From Paracoccaceae bacterium (GTDB taxonomy: Bacteria > Pseudomonadota > Alphaproteobacteria > Rhodobacterales > Rhodobacteraceae), in the NCBI GenBank assembly GCA_024742695.1, contig JANSXY010000034.1, positions 1-35,509 on the forward strand: DNA of 35,509 nucleotides, given 5' to 3'. The notes below the pieces were generated by a model. It made no database searches and was not told the origin of the DNA. It saw nothing but the letters and a program-made list of their open reading frames with translations. Both the position numbers and the translations under genes were made by a program. Positions 15,108-22,076 of the stretch are shown here, piece by piece (positions within the stretch are counted from its first letter, which is position 1; each line of letters starts with the position of its first letter).

Positions 15108-16154
15108 ATGAAAACCCGTGTCTGCCGTCTCTTCGGAAAGAACGACCTGCGCATCGAAACCGAGGAGATCGACGATCCGGGGCCGGGCCAGGCCCTGGTC
15201 GCGGTCGCTGCCGGAGGGATCTGTGGCTCGGACCTGCATTATCTCTCCGACGGGGGGATCGGGACGATCCGGGTTCGCGAACCCATCATCCTCGGCCACG
15301 AGGCTTCGGGGCGGGTCATCGCGGTTGGCGAAGGTGTCGACTGGCTGAGCCCGGGCACCGGGATCGCGATCAATCCCAGCCGACCCTGCGGTGCCTGCGC
15401 CTATTGCGCCGAGGGGCTGCCGATGCATTGCCTGAACATGCGCTTCAACGGATCGGCGATGCGCCTGCCGCACGAGCAGGGACTGTTCCGGGATCGGGTC
15501 GTCGTCGATGCCGCGCAATGCCTGCCGCTGCCGGCGACCGCGGATCTCGGCGCCGTCGCCTGCGCCGAGCCTTTGGCGGTCTGCCTGCATGCCGGACGGA
15601 TGGCGGGCGACATCGCCGGCAAGCGCGTCCTGGTCACCGGAGCAGGCCCGATCGGATGCCTTTGCGTTGCCGTCGCCTCGGCCGCAGGCGCTGCGGAGAT
15701 CGTCGTCACCGATCTGCACGACGCGCCGCTGGCCGTCGCCCTTGCAATGGGCGCGACGCGCGCGGTCAACATGAGCCGCGACGGGGGAGAGATGGATCGC
15801 TATGCGGAGCAGAAGGGTCATTTCCATCTTGCCTTCGAGTGCTCCGCGGCCGCCGGCGCGATCAGAGGCGCGATGGCCGCGCTTCGTCCACGCGCCACGC
15901 TTGTGCAAGTTGGCGTCGCCGGCGACACGCCGATGCCGATCAACGCACTGGTGGCCAAGGAAATTCGCGTTCAGGGCACACACCGGTTCCACGCGGAGTT
16001 CGCCGAAGCCGTCGCTGCGATCACATCCGGGCGGATCGACGTGAAGCCCGTCGTGACATTTCGCTATCCGCTGGAGGACGCCGTCGCGGCGTTCCGCACC
16101 GCCGCCGATCGCACCCGCTCCGTCAAGGTTCAACTGACCTTCGCGCCGGCCTGA
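15108..16154 (+). CDS. Zinc alcohol dehydrogenase, L-idonate/L-gulonate 5-dehydrogenase type
   Basis: 348-residue medium-chain dehydrogenase. Catalytic zinc ligands are Cys39 in GICGSDLHY, His64-Glu65 in GHEASG and Glu154. The structural zinc cluster is Cys94, Cys97, Cys100 and Cys108 in CGACAYCAEGLPMHC. The NAD(P) motif GAGPIG is at residues 178-183. GGICGSDLHYLSDGGIG strongly recalls L-idonate 5-dehydrogenase; the L-gulonate 5-dehydrogenase relatives look alike. Oxidation of L-gulonate at C5 gives D-fructuronate, which feeds UxuB and UxuA encoded here, whereas idonate would give 5-ketogluconate. The uxuAB neighbours therefore favour gulonate. It is the last gene of the TRAP operon, followed by a strong hairpin. 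Confidence 0.88.
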   Translation: MKTRVCRLFGKNDLRIETEEIDDPGPGQALVAVAAGGICGSDLHYLSDGGIGTIRVREPIILGHEASGRVIAVGEGVDWLSPGTGIAINPSRPCGACAYCAEGLPMHCLNMRFNGSAMRLPHEQGLFRDRVVVDAAQCLPLPATADLGAVACAEPLAVCLHAGRMAGDIAGKRVLVTGAGPIGCLCVAVASAAGAAEIVVTDLHDAPLAVALAMGATRAVNMSRDGGEMDRYAEQKGHFHLAFECSAAAGAIRGAMAALRPRATLVQVGVAGDTPMPINALVAKEIRVQGTHRFHAEFAEAVAAITSGRIDVKPVVTFRYPLEDAVAAFRTAADRTRSVKVQLTFAPA

Positions 16155-16189
16155 AGAAGCGGCAACACTACCGGAGATCAAAACACGCA

Positions 16190-16220
16190 AAAGGCCTCAC
16201 GGCATGTGCCGGAGGCCTTT
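16190..16220 (+). terminator. Hairpin terminator after the TRAP operon
   Basis: AAAGGCCTC pairs perfectly with GAGGCCTTT, and an inner stem CGGCA/TGCCG closes a 2-nt loop with one bulged A. It begins 35 nt after the dehydrogenase stop. The right arm ends in TTT without a long T run. It is symmetric enough to work in both directions. Confidence 0.75.
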
Positions 16221-16242
16221 GAGGAGATTGAACAAATAGTGT

Positions 16243-16263
16243 TGGTTGCGGGGGCAGGATTTG
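16243..16263 (-). other. 3'-end fragment of initiator tRNA-Met (possible attachment site)
   Basis: Read on the minus strand, these 21 bp match the last part of bacterial initiator tRNA-Met as I know it (CAAATCCTGCCCCCGCAACC then A: T-loop end, T-stem, acceptor arm and CCA). The sequence stops resembling a tRNA beyond 16263, and no D-arm or anticodon arm is present, so this is not a functional gene. A tRNA 3' end of this length is the classic scar left by integrase-mediated insertion. No second copy was found in the window. Confidence 0.6.
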
Positions 16264-16314
16264 GCCTGAACCGAACAATCGTTCATCTGGGCTGACCACC
16301 CCATGCGATCATCG

Positions 16315-16346
16315 GCGCGACGGCGCAACGGCGCGACGGCGCGACT
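16315..16346. repeat. Four tandem copies of an 8-bp unit
   Basis: GCGCGACG, GCGCAACG, GCGCGACG, GCGCGACT in direct succession. The array is short and imperfect and lies 50 bp from the tRNA fragment. It is likely slipped-strand repeat DNA; no function is suggested. Confidence 0.7.
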
Positions 16347-16645
16347 AGCCCAAAACAGCCTTGGAATCCACCGCAGCGAAGGTCCGGAGCGAGCCCATAC
16401 CGGAAGTGATCGGGCGCTGACCCTCGCAGGTGCGGCAATTCTAGTCGGGAAGCCGTCAGCTGCGCCGCAGCAAGAAAAGCGGGCGTTCAGGCGGAGTGTA
16501 GCGAGGTTTCGAGCACCGATGACCGCGTTGCGGACGAAGCGGTCGCTCGCCCCAGCCGAAGTCAGCTAGGCCCGCTGAGAAAGACAATTCATGGTATAAG
16601 GCGATGCTGTTCCTCCGCTACCGGAGGATTGACGGAGGCACATTG

Positions 16646-17020
16646 ATGAGCACGAAGACCGAACGAGAGGCGGTCGAGGTCGTGGTCGAGGAGTACCTCG
16701 AGGGGATGATCTACGGCCAACGGGACAAGCTCGAAAGTGCGATGCATGTTCAGTGTATGCAGGCCGGCCACTTCAATGGAAACTATGAGTTCTTCGATCG
16801 CGAGACGTTCATTCGGTCGCTCGAAGACGAGGCATCTGTGCCGCCCGGGTCGCCGTACCGATCGGAAATCATCTCGATGGACATGACCGGCGATGTCGCT
16901 GTCGTAAAGGTCGAGGACGAGTGTTTCGGTACCACGTTCACGGACTACCTCACCCTTATCAAGCATGAGGGCCAGTGGCAGATCGTGATGAAGGCATTCT
17001 TCGATCATGCAAATGCTTGA
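16646..17020 (+). CDS. SnoaL-like / putative lumazine-binding family protein
   Basis: 124-residue cytoplasmic protein with the NTF2-like cone fold pattern of the 'putative lumazine-binding' family: an N-terminal helix pair (EAVEVVVEEYLEGMIYG), then strands ending in VAVVKVEDECFGTTFTDYLTL and the typical C-terminus HEGQWQIVMKAFFDH. The ATG at 16646 has GGAGG 7 nt upstream; an upstream ATG at 16604 adds 14 residues without family character. It stands alone in a relic-rich area with no operon partner. Members of this fold often are small-molecule binders or isomerases; no specific role can be given. Its codon use is less GC-biased than its neighbours, consistent with transfer. Confidence 0.78.
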   Translation: MSTKTEREAVEVVVEEYLEGMIYGQRDKLESAMHVQCMQAGHFNGNYEFFDRETFIRSLEDEASVPPGSPYRSEIISMDMTGDVAVVKVEDECFGTTFTDYLTLIKHEGQWQIVMKAFFDHANA

Positions 17021-17186
17021 ACGGCATAACGCGAGCCAATTCGGCAAAAGACCCGCCCTGGGCTCGATCCGGACCTTTGCTGCGTGACGCACGAACGCCT
17101 GCTCTGCGGACGAAGCGGCCGTTCGAAAGAAGTGCGCGCAGGCCTACTTCGCTTCGTTTGCCGCCTGTCACGGTTGGGGCCGTCGA

Positions 17187-17648
17187 CTACGCAACAGTGG
17201 GATTGGTCCAACCCGGATCCTTCGCGACAAGCTCGACGGTGTTGCCGTCGGGATCGAAGGTAAACACGCCGCGCCAGCCGACCCAGTCGAAGGTTTCGAC
17301 ATGGTAGTCCAGCCCGAGTTTCCCGTACCAGGCGATGACCGCCTCCTGCTCCGCCCAGGGCAGGCTGAGCGCGATGTGGTGCAGCGACGATCCCGGCCCG
17401 GTCGCCGGTGGCCGGTCGCCGGCCCGGATCCGGCCTGCGCCCTCGATGTCGTGACGAAACAGGGCCAGCACGGCCGTGTGGCCGTCGAACCCATCCGCGA
17501 TCCGGAAGAAGACGATGGGGGCGCCCTCGATGTCGCGCATCGGTTCGAGCCCGATCACGTCGCGGTAGAACGCCACCATCGCGGCGTGATCGGCGCATCG
17601 TATGGCGATTTCGCCAAGGGCGCGGACGGTGAAGCCTCGTTCGGACAT
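17187..17648 (-). CDS. VOC-family (glyoxalase/dioxygenase fold) protein
   Basis: 153-residue protein with two beta-alpha-beta-beta-beta repeats of the vicinal oxygen chelate superfamily. Candidate metal-site residues lie at the usual places: an early Glu/His region (ALGEIAIRC), a central LHHIALSL and a C-terminal FDPDGNTVELVAKD, the usual family ending with its metal-ligand Glu. AGGAAA precedes the ATG at 17648. It is transcribed leftward behind a DUF4386 gene, 50 bp apart, and may share its transcript. The family includes glyoxalases, resistance proteins and extradiol dioxygenases, so the reaction is not assignable. Confidence 0.88.
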   Translation of the reverse strand: MSERGFTVRALGEIAIRCADHAAMVAFYRDVIGLEPMRDIEGAPIVFFRIADGFDGHTAVLALFRHDIEGAGRIRAGDRPPATGPGSSLHHIALSLPWAEQEAVIAWYGKLGLDYHVETFDWVGWRGVFTFDPDGNTVELVAKDPGWTNPTVA

Positions 17649-17698
17649 GGCAGATTTCCTGACTGTGGGTCATCGGACAAGGGCCGGGGCGCCGTTTG

Positions 17699-18376
17699 TC
17701 AGTCCGGGCGTTTCTGGAACAGCAGGCGCAGGCAGAACGCCGTCTCGGCGAGAATGGTCAGACCGTAGGCCGGCATGAACGCCGGCGAAAGGTCCGGCGC
17801 GAAGAACCGCAGACCGCTGCCCGCGAGATACACCAGCCCGGCGATCGCAAGCCCGCCACCGAACACCTTGGCGAAAAGGCCCGAGCGCCAGACGAGCAGG
17901 CCCATGATCAGGCTGTTCACGCCGAAGAACACGAGCCCGAGATCGTAGCCATGTGCGTGCAGGTCGAGAAACACCAGCGCGAGCGCGGGCGCGTCGGCCA
18001 GCCCCTCCGCCCGGGTCAGCACCAGCCACGCGGTCAGCAGCGCCATGAGGCTGGCCGCGATCAGCACCGTCTGGATCAGGCGAAACACCAGCGCCGACAG
18101 GGCCAGCCCCGGCGCCATGGCGCGGAAGACGAGGTAGAGCAGGATCGCGAGGCCCGCATCGCTCAGCGCCATGACGAGATCGGCGGCGATGGCGAGGCGG
18201 AACTGTCCGGGCGCGGCAAGGATCGCGGCGGCTGTGGCATCGGCGTCCCCGAAGTCGATCAGCGGCCCCCGAAGGCCCAGTTCGGCGCCGAGGCCGGTCA
18301 CGATGATGACGAGATAGAGCAGCCCGGCGAGCCGCGCCTTCCGCGCAACGTCCTGGGTGAGTGTCAGGGCGGTCAT
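17699..18376 (-). CDS. DUF4386-family membrane protein
   Basis: 225-residue integral membrane protein with six hydrophobic segments. It shows the DUF4386 pattern: KARLAGLLYLVIIVTGL at the start, RLAIAADLVMALSDAGLAILLY, and near the end GVNSLIMGLLVWRSG and AGLVYLAGSGLRF. The ATG at 18376 has AAGGA 7-8 nt upstream; the longer open frame runs into the IS6 remnant and has no matching character. Its role is unknown. It precedes the VOC gene on the same strand. Confidence 0.85.
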   Translation of the reverse strand: MTALTLTQDVARKARLAGLLYLVIIVTGLGAELGLRGPLIDFGDADATAAAILAAPGQFRLAIAADLVMALSDAGLAILLYLVFRAMAPGLALSALVFRLIQTVLIAASLMALLTAWLVLTRAEGLADAPALALVFLDLHAHGYDLGLVFFGVNSLIMGLLVWRSGLFAKVFGGGLAIAGLVYLAGSGLRFFAPDLSPAFMPAYGLTILAETAFCLRLLFQKRPD

Positions 18377-18522
18377 TCGGAAAGTCCTTTCTTGGATGGC
18401 GATCAGGCGGTCTGCGCCCGGTTCTTGACCGCGGGCAGCTTGGCGAACCCGGGCCATGGGCGGCTGGCCCGTCGCGCCTTCACAAGCGAGGGTCCGGCAA
18501 TCGAGGGTGCCGAACAAGATGC
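18377..18522. other. Intergenic sequence left of the IS6 remnant
   Basis: I see no gene or strong structure here. It holds the promoter side of the DUF4386 gene and the broken junction with the IS6 transposase remnant. Confidence 0.4.
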
Positions 18523-18756
18523 GTCGTCAACCGCATCGAGAATTCACACCTCCCGTTCCGACGACGCGAGCGCGCGATCCTCCGGTTCCGACGGATGCGA
18601 AGTTTGCAGATGTTCGCCGCCGTCAACTCCTCGGTCCACAAGCACTTCAACCAGGGCCGAAGCCTCTCCCGCCGGGGTCATTTCAAGACCAGCCGCGCCG
18701 CCGCCCTCGCCGATTGGCGGGCGCTTCTGCCGCCAGTGGCAAGACGGGTCGGGTGA
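18523..18756 (+). pseudogene. C-terminal remnant of an IS6-family transposase
   Basis: The frame reading VNRIENSHLPFRRRERA, then LRFRRMRSLQMFAAV, SVHKHFNQGRSLSRR and RAAALADWRALL matches the C-terminal quarter of IS6-family transposases, including the last catalytic Glu in NRxENSH. About 77 codons remain up to the TGA at 18754-18756. The catalytic core and N-terminus are absent upstream, and no terminal inverted repeat could be recognised. It lies just left of the phosphorus-acquisition genes and has the same orientation as the N-terminal fragment at 34519. Confidence 0.85.
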
Positions 18757-18840
18757 ACTGAGACCGGTTCGAATTGGTCTGGCGGCACCGCGGTATCCGA
18801 TCTCGTGCGCTCGCTTCATTTGCCGTGATAGGGTTGCTCC

Positions 18841-20685
18841 ATGAGGAAGTACACTCTTCCGGTCGTCGTCGGAATGCTGTTGCTGGCCTTCTGGCTCAGC
18901 CCCGACGCGCAGGAGATCGCCGCCGGCGTGGCGATCTTCCTGTTTGGCATGCTCATGCTCGAGGACGGGTTCCGGCTCTTCGGCGGCGGCCGGCTTGAGC
19001 GGCTTCTGCAGGGGGCGACGCGTTCGTTCCCGCGCGCCCTTGGCTTCGGAATCGTTTCCACCACGCTGTTGCAGTCCAGTTCGCTGGTTTCCGTCATCAC
19101 GATCTCCTTTCTCAGCGCCGGGCTGATCACGCTGATGGGCGGTTTGGGGATCATCTTCGGCGCCAATATCGGTACGACCACCGGCGCATGGCTGGTTGCC
19201 GGGTTCGGGCTGAAGGTCGACATCGCCGCCTATGCGATGCCGATGATCGCGCTGAGCATCGTGCTGGTGTTCCAAAAGCCCAAGGGCCTCCGCGGTATCG
19301 GTTACGCGCTGGCGGGGCTGGGGTTCCTGTTTCTCGGCATCCACCACATGAAGGAGGGATTCGAGGCCTTCCGCGCCGAGATCGATCTCGCGCGGTTCGC
19401 CCTGCCGGGACTTCTCGGGCTTGCCGTGTACGCCGTGATCGGCACGACCGCGACGGTGATCATGCAGTCGAGCCACGCCACGATGGTTCTGGTGATCACC
19501 GCCCTCGCGGCCGGTCAGGTCAGCTACGACAACGCCCTTGCGCTGGCCATCGGCGCCAATATCGGCACCACGATCACCGCCGTGATCGGGTCGCTCAGCG
19601 CGAATTTCCAGGGCAAGCGCCTGGCCCTGGCGCACCTGATCTTCAACCTCACAACCGCGGCCGTCGCCCTGGTGTTCATCTCGCCGTTGCGCGCGGCGGT
19701 TGACGGCATCAGCAGCCTCGCGAGGATCGCGCCCGACGATTTCGCCCTGAAACTGGCGGTGTTCCACACCCTCTTCAACATGCTGGGCGTGGCACTGATG
19801 CTGCCGCTGCTGGGCCGTCTGGTCGGCTTTCTGGAACGCCGGATCGCCGAACCGGCACCCGATGTCAGCCGGCCGCATTTCCTCAACGAGGCGGTGGACG
19901 CGTTTCCCGAAACCCTGGAAAGCGCCCTGCGCAAGGAAGTCCTGCACCTGTACGACAACGCCTCGGAGGTAATCTTCCACGGCCTGAACCTGCATCGCGA
20001 CCAGGTCTACGGCAGCAGCGATATCGGCGCCACGGTGCGCGCCAGCCGCGATCTCATGGATGTGGATATCGACGACCTCTACGAGCGCCGGGTCAAGACG
20101 CTGTTCGCGGCGATCATCGATTTCACCACCCGCGCCGGGGACCAGCGTCTTGCGCCGGATATCGCGGATCGCATCTATGCGCTGCGTGATGTCGCCACCG
20201 GGATCGTGCAATCGGTGAAATCGGTCAAGCACCTGCGCAAGAACGTCGTGCGCTACACGATGCGGGATGTCGGCGCCGTGACCGCCCTCTATGACGGGCT
20301 GCGCACCGAAATCGCGCGGATCGTGGTCGAAATCCGCGACCTGGGCCGCGCCGATCCCGAGGATCGCAGCGCGCTGTCGCTGGACCAGGAGCGCGCCGGA
20401 ATCGAAGAGGCGGCGCGCTCGACAACGCGGCGGGTCGAGGAACTGATCCGGCGCGGCGAGATCAGCGCAACCGCAGCCACCTCGTTTCTCAACGACTCCG
20501 GCTATGCCTACGGCGCGATGCGCGACCTGATCGCGGCCGCGCGCGGCTACTACATCGAGCGCGACAGCGCGATGGCAGAGGTCGAACGCCTTCTGGAACT
20601 CGACGAGGAGGACATCGACGGGCACACCGGCGGCGCGTCGCCCCGGCCGCACCCGGCAGAGGGACGCAACAGAAGTGTCATGTAG
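18841..20685 (+). CDS. Na+/phosphate cotransporter, NptA/PF02690 family
   Basis: 614-residue inner-membrane protein. The N-terminal half (to about residue 330) is the duplicated Na/Pi domain with the paired signatures LLQSSSLVSV (QSSS at 78-81) and IMQSSHATMV (QSSH at 209-212), plus two GANIGTT segments. The C-terminal cytoplasmic part (about 360-600) is helical and PhoU-like. The family co-transports sodium and phosphate. The ATG at 18841 opens the first membrane segment, but no strong ribosome-binding site precedes it. A small coiled-coil gene follows. It is the first gene of a phosphate-related island bordered by the IS6 remnant. Confidence 0.92.
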   Translation: MRKYTLPVVVGMLLLAFWLSPDAQEIAAGVAIFLFGMLMLEDGFRLFGGGRLERLLQGATRSFPRALGFGIVSTTLLQSSSLVSVITISFLSAGLITLMGGLGIIFGANIGTTTGAWLVAGFGLKVDIAAYAMPMIALSIVLVFQKPKGLRGIGYALAGLGFLFLGIHHMKEGFEAFRAEIDLARFALPGLLGLAVYAVIGTTATVIMQSSHATMVLVITALAAGQVSYDNALALAIGANIGTTITAVIGSLSANFQGKRLALAHLIFNLTTAAVALVFISPLRAAVDGISSLARIAPDDFALKLAVFHTLFNMLGVALMLPLLGRLVGFLERRIAEPAPDVSRPHFLNEAVDAFPETLESALRKEVLHLYDNASEVIFHGLNLHRDQVYGSSDIGATVRASRDLMDVDIDDLYERRVKTLFAAIIDFTTRAGDQRLAPDIADRIYALRDVATGIVQSVKSVKHLRKNVVRYTMRDVGAVTALYDGLRTEIARIVVEIRDLGRADPEDRSALSLDQERAGIEEAARSTTRRVEELIRRGEISATAATSFLNDSGYAYGAMRDLIAAARGYYIERDSAMAEVERLLELDEEDIDGHTGGASPRPHPAEGRNRSVM

Positions 20686-20730
20686 CGCGTGTAGAATTCC
20701 GCCGATGCGGTGGGGATCGGAGTGGCTGGG

Positions 20731-20979
20731 ATGGGGGTGAAGAAGCTGGCCGCGAAGGTGGCCGACTACAAGCAGCGCCTCGAAGACGGCAAGGCCAGCA
20801 AGATCGAGCCGGACCATGTCGAGAAGGTTCTCGCGAAGCTGCGCAGGAAACAAGCCGACCTCGACCAGAGGCTTGAGGAGACCACCGGCACCGACGAGCG
20901 CGAGCGGCTCGAACGCAAGCTGGCCGTGGCGAAGGAGCACATCGCCCGCGCGGAATGGCTGTTGGCCGAGCTTGGCTAG
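20731..20979 (+). CDS. Small charged coiled-coil protein, unknown function
   Basis: 82-residue protein, almost entirely helical and heptad-rich: KLAAKVADYKQRL, HVEKVLAKLRRKQADLDQRL, ERERLERKLAVAKEHIARAEWLL. No membrane segment or cysteine is present. The ATG at 20731 has CGGAG about 8 nt upstream; an in-frame GTG at 20710 has no ribosome-binding site. It begins 45 bp after the Na/Pi transporter and converges on the PPK2 gene, with 18 bp between stops. I do not recognise the family. A role beside phosphate or polyphosphate handling is suggested only by position. Confidence 0.7.
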   Translation: MGVKKLAAKVADYKQRLEDGKASKIEPDHVEKVLAKLRRKQADLDQRLEETTGTDERERLERKLAVAKEHIARAEWLLAELG

Positions 20980-20997
20980 ATCGGGCGGGCCGCGGCG

Positions 20998-21813
20998 CTA
21001 CAACAGGTCGCGATGCACCTCCGGTACGAAGTGCTGATCCTGAATGGGCGGGCGTTCGTACTCGCCCGACCGGGGACGCTGGCCCAACTCGACGGGCGCC
21101 GACACCACCGCTTCATATGGCACCAACGACAGAAGGTGGCTGATGCAGTTCAGGCGAGCATGTTTCTTCACGTCTGACTCGACGACATGCCAGGGCGCCT
21201 CGTCGATGTCGGTATGGGCGAACATCTCGTCCTTGGCGCGGGAATAGTCGACCCAGCGACGGCGGCTTTCGATATCCATCGGGCTGAGTTTCCAGCGCTT
21301 TGCCGGATCCTTCAGGCGGTTCTGGAACCGGCGCTCCTGTTCCGCGTCGCTGACCGAGAACCAGTACTTGATCAGCTGGATGCCGGACCGCACGAGCATC
21401 CGCTCGAACTCGGGGCAGCTGCGCAGGAATTCCCGGTATTCCTCGTCCGTGCAGAACCCCATCACCCGTTCCACGCCGGCGCGGTTGTACCAGGACCGGT
21501 CGAACAGGACGATCTCGCCGGCCGCCGGCAAATGCGCGACATAGCGCTGGAAATACCACTGCGACCTTTCCCGGTCCGTCGGCGCGGGCAGCGCGGCGAC
21601 CCGGCAGACGCGGGGGTTCAGCGGTTCCAGGATGCGCTTGATCGTGCCGCCCTTTCCGGCGGCGTCCCGGCCTTCGAAGACCACGGCCACGCGGTGCCGG
21701 CTTACCTGCATCCATTGCTGCAACTGGACAAGCTCGATCTGCAGGCGCGCGAGTTCGGCGTCGTAGGTCTTTCTGCTCAGCTTCGCTGGCGTCGTTGCCG
21801 GTGTGTCGACCAT
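20998..21813 (-). CDS. ppk2: Polyphosphate kinase 2
   Basis: 271-residue single-domain PPK2, a cytoplasmic P-loop kinase that transfers phosphate between polyphosphate and nucleoside di- or monophosphates. Walker A GRDAAGKGG is at 48-56, DRSWYNRAGVERVMGF (Walker B region) at 105-120, with the lid-type arginines in FQNRLKDPAKRWKLS. Length and single domain place it in class I (NDP-phosphorylating) or a relative; class cannot be fixed by eye. The ATG at 21813 has GGAGG 8 nt upstream and replaces an ATG 10 codons earlier. It diverges from the AfuA-like gene whose promoter has a Pho box, so polyphosphate mobilisation may be co-regulated with phosphate starvation. Confidence 0.93.
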   Translation of the reverse strand: MVDTPATTPAKLSRKTYDAELARLQIELVQLQQWMQVSRHRVAVVFEGRDAAGKGGTIKRILEPLNPRVCRVAALPAPTDRERSQWYFQRYVAHLPAAGEIVLFDRSWYNRAGVERVMGFCTDEEYREFLRSCPEFERMLVRSGIQLIKYWFSVSDAEQERRFQNRLKDPAKRWKLSPMDIESRRRWVDYSRAKDEMFAHTDIDEAPWHVVESDVKKHARLNCISHLLSLVPYEAVVSAPVELGQRPRSGEYERPPIQDQHFVPEVHRDLL

Positions 21814-22030
21814 TCGCGGGCCTCCGCAGCAGCCTCGGGGCACGGTTCATGATACCCCGGATGGTCCGAAATCCAAAACCGGCGGTCGCAGGGGATGGCC
21901 GCGTGCGGGCCGGTGCCGCTTTGCGGGGGGGGCGGTTGTGGATCGTGTGCGGGGACCGATCATGCCGTCGCACCCTCGGCCAACCCCGCGAAGATTGTCC
22001 TTGTGGTATTGCCCGGCGGTGCTAGCGTGA

Positions 22031-22063
22031 TGTCATAAAACTTTTACAAAAACGTCACAAATC
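22031..22063 (+). promoter_or_regulatory. Pho box (PhoB-type operator), three units
   Basis: Three 7-mers TGTCATA, TTTTACA and CGTCACA occur at 11-bp spacing, separated by the AT-rich 4-mers AAAC, AAAA and AATC. This is the direct-repeat architecture of PhoB sites (CTGTCAT-like heptamer plus 4-bp spacer). It ends 13 bp before the afuA-like ATG and is the most AT-rich block in the gap. The gap to the divergent ppk2 start is 263 bp. Pattern seen; PhoB control is inferred. Confidence 0.75.
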
Positions 22064-22076
22064 AAGGGAGGACGGG

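Larger units (their letters stand above)
16221..16645. other. Non-coding relic region
   Basis: No convincing gene is seen between the TRAP-operon terminator and the SnoaL-like gene. The region holds the tRNA-Met 3' fragment, a four-copy 8-bp tandem repeat (16315-16346) and a short motif (TGCGGACGAAGCGG at 16529-16542) that recurs downstream of the next gene. Composition and lack of coding pattern suggest decayed inserted DNA. Confidence 0.5.

Noticed and set aside
16240-16300. A functional tRNA-Met gene
   Set aside because: Only the 3' 21 bp match. The T-arm 5' strand, anticodon arm and D-arm are absent, so it is a fragment.
18544-20940. A 798-codon open frame antisense to the Na/Pi transporter
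   Set aside because: It mirrors the transporter in a high-GC frame, is rich in His, Asp, Arg and Gln as typical for antisense frames, and shows no family signature.
21924-21931. A G8 tract as a phase-variation switch
   Set aside because: It lies in the ppk2-afuA gap, far from both starts and outside the Pho box, and eight G in high-GC DNA is not exceptional.
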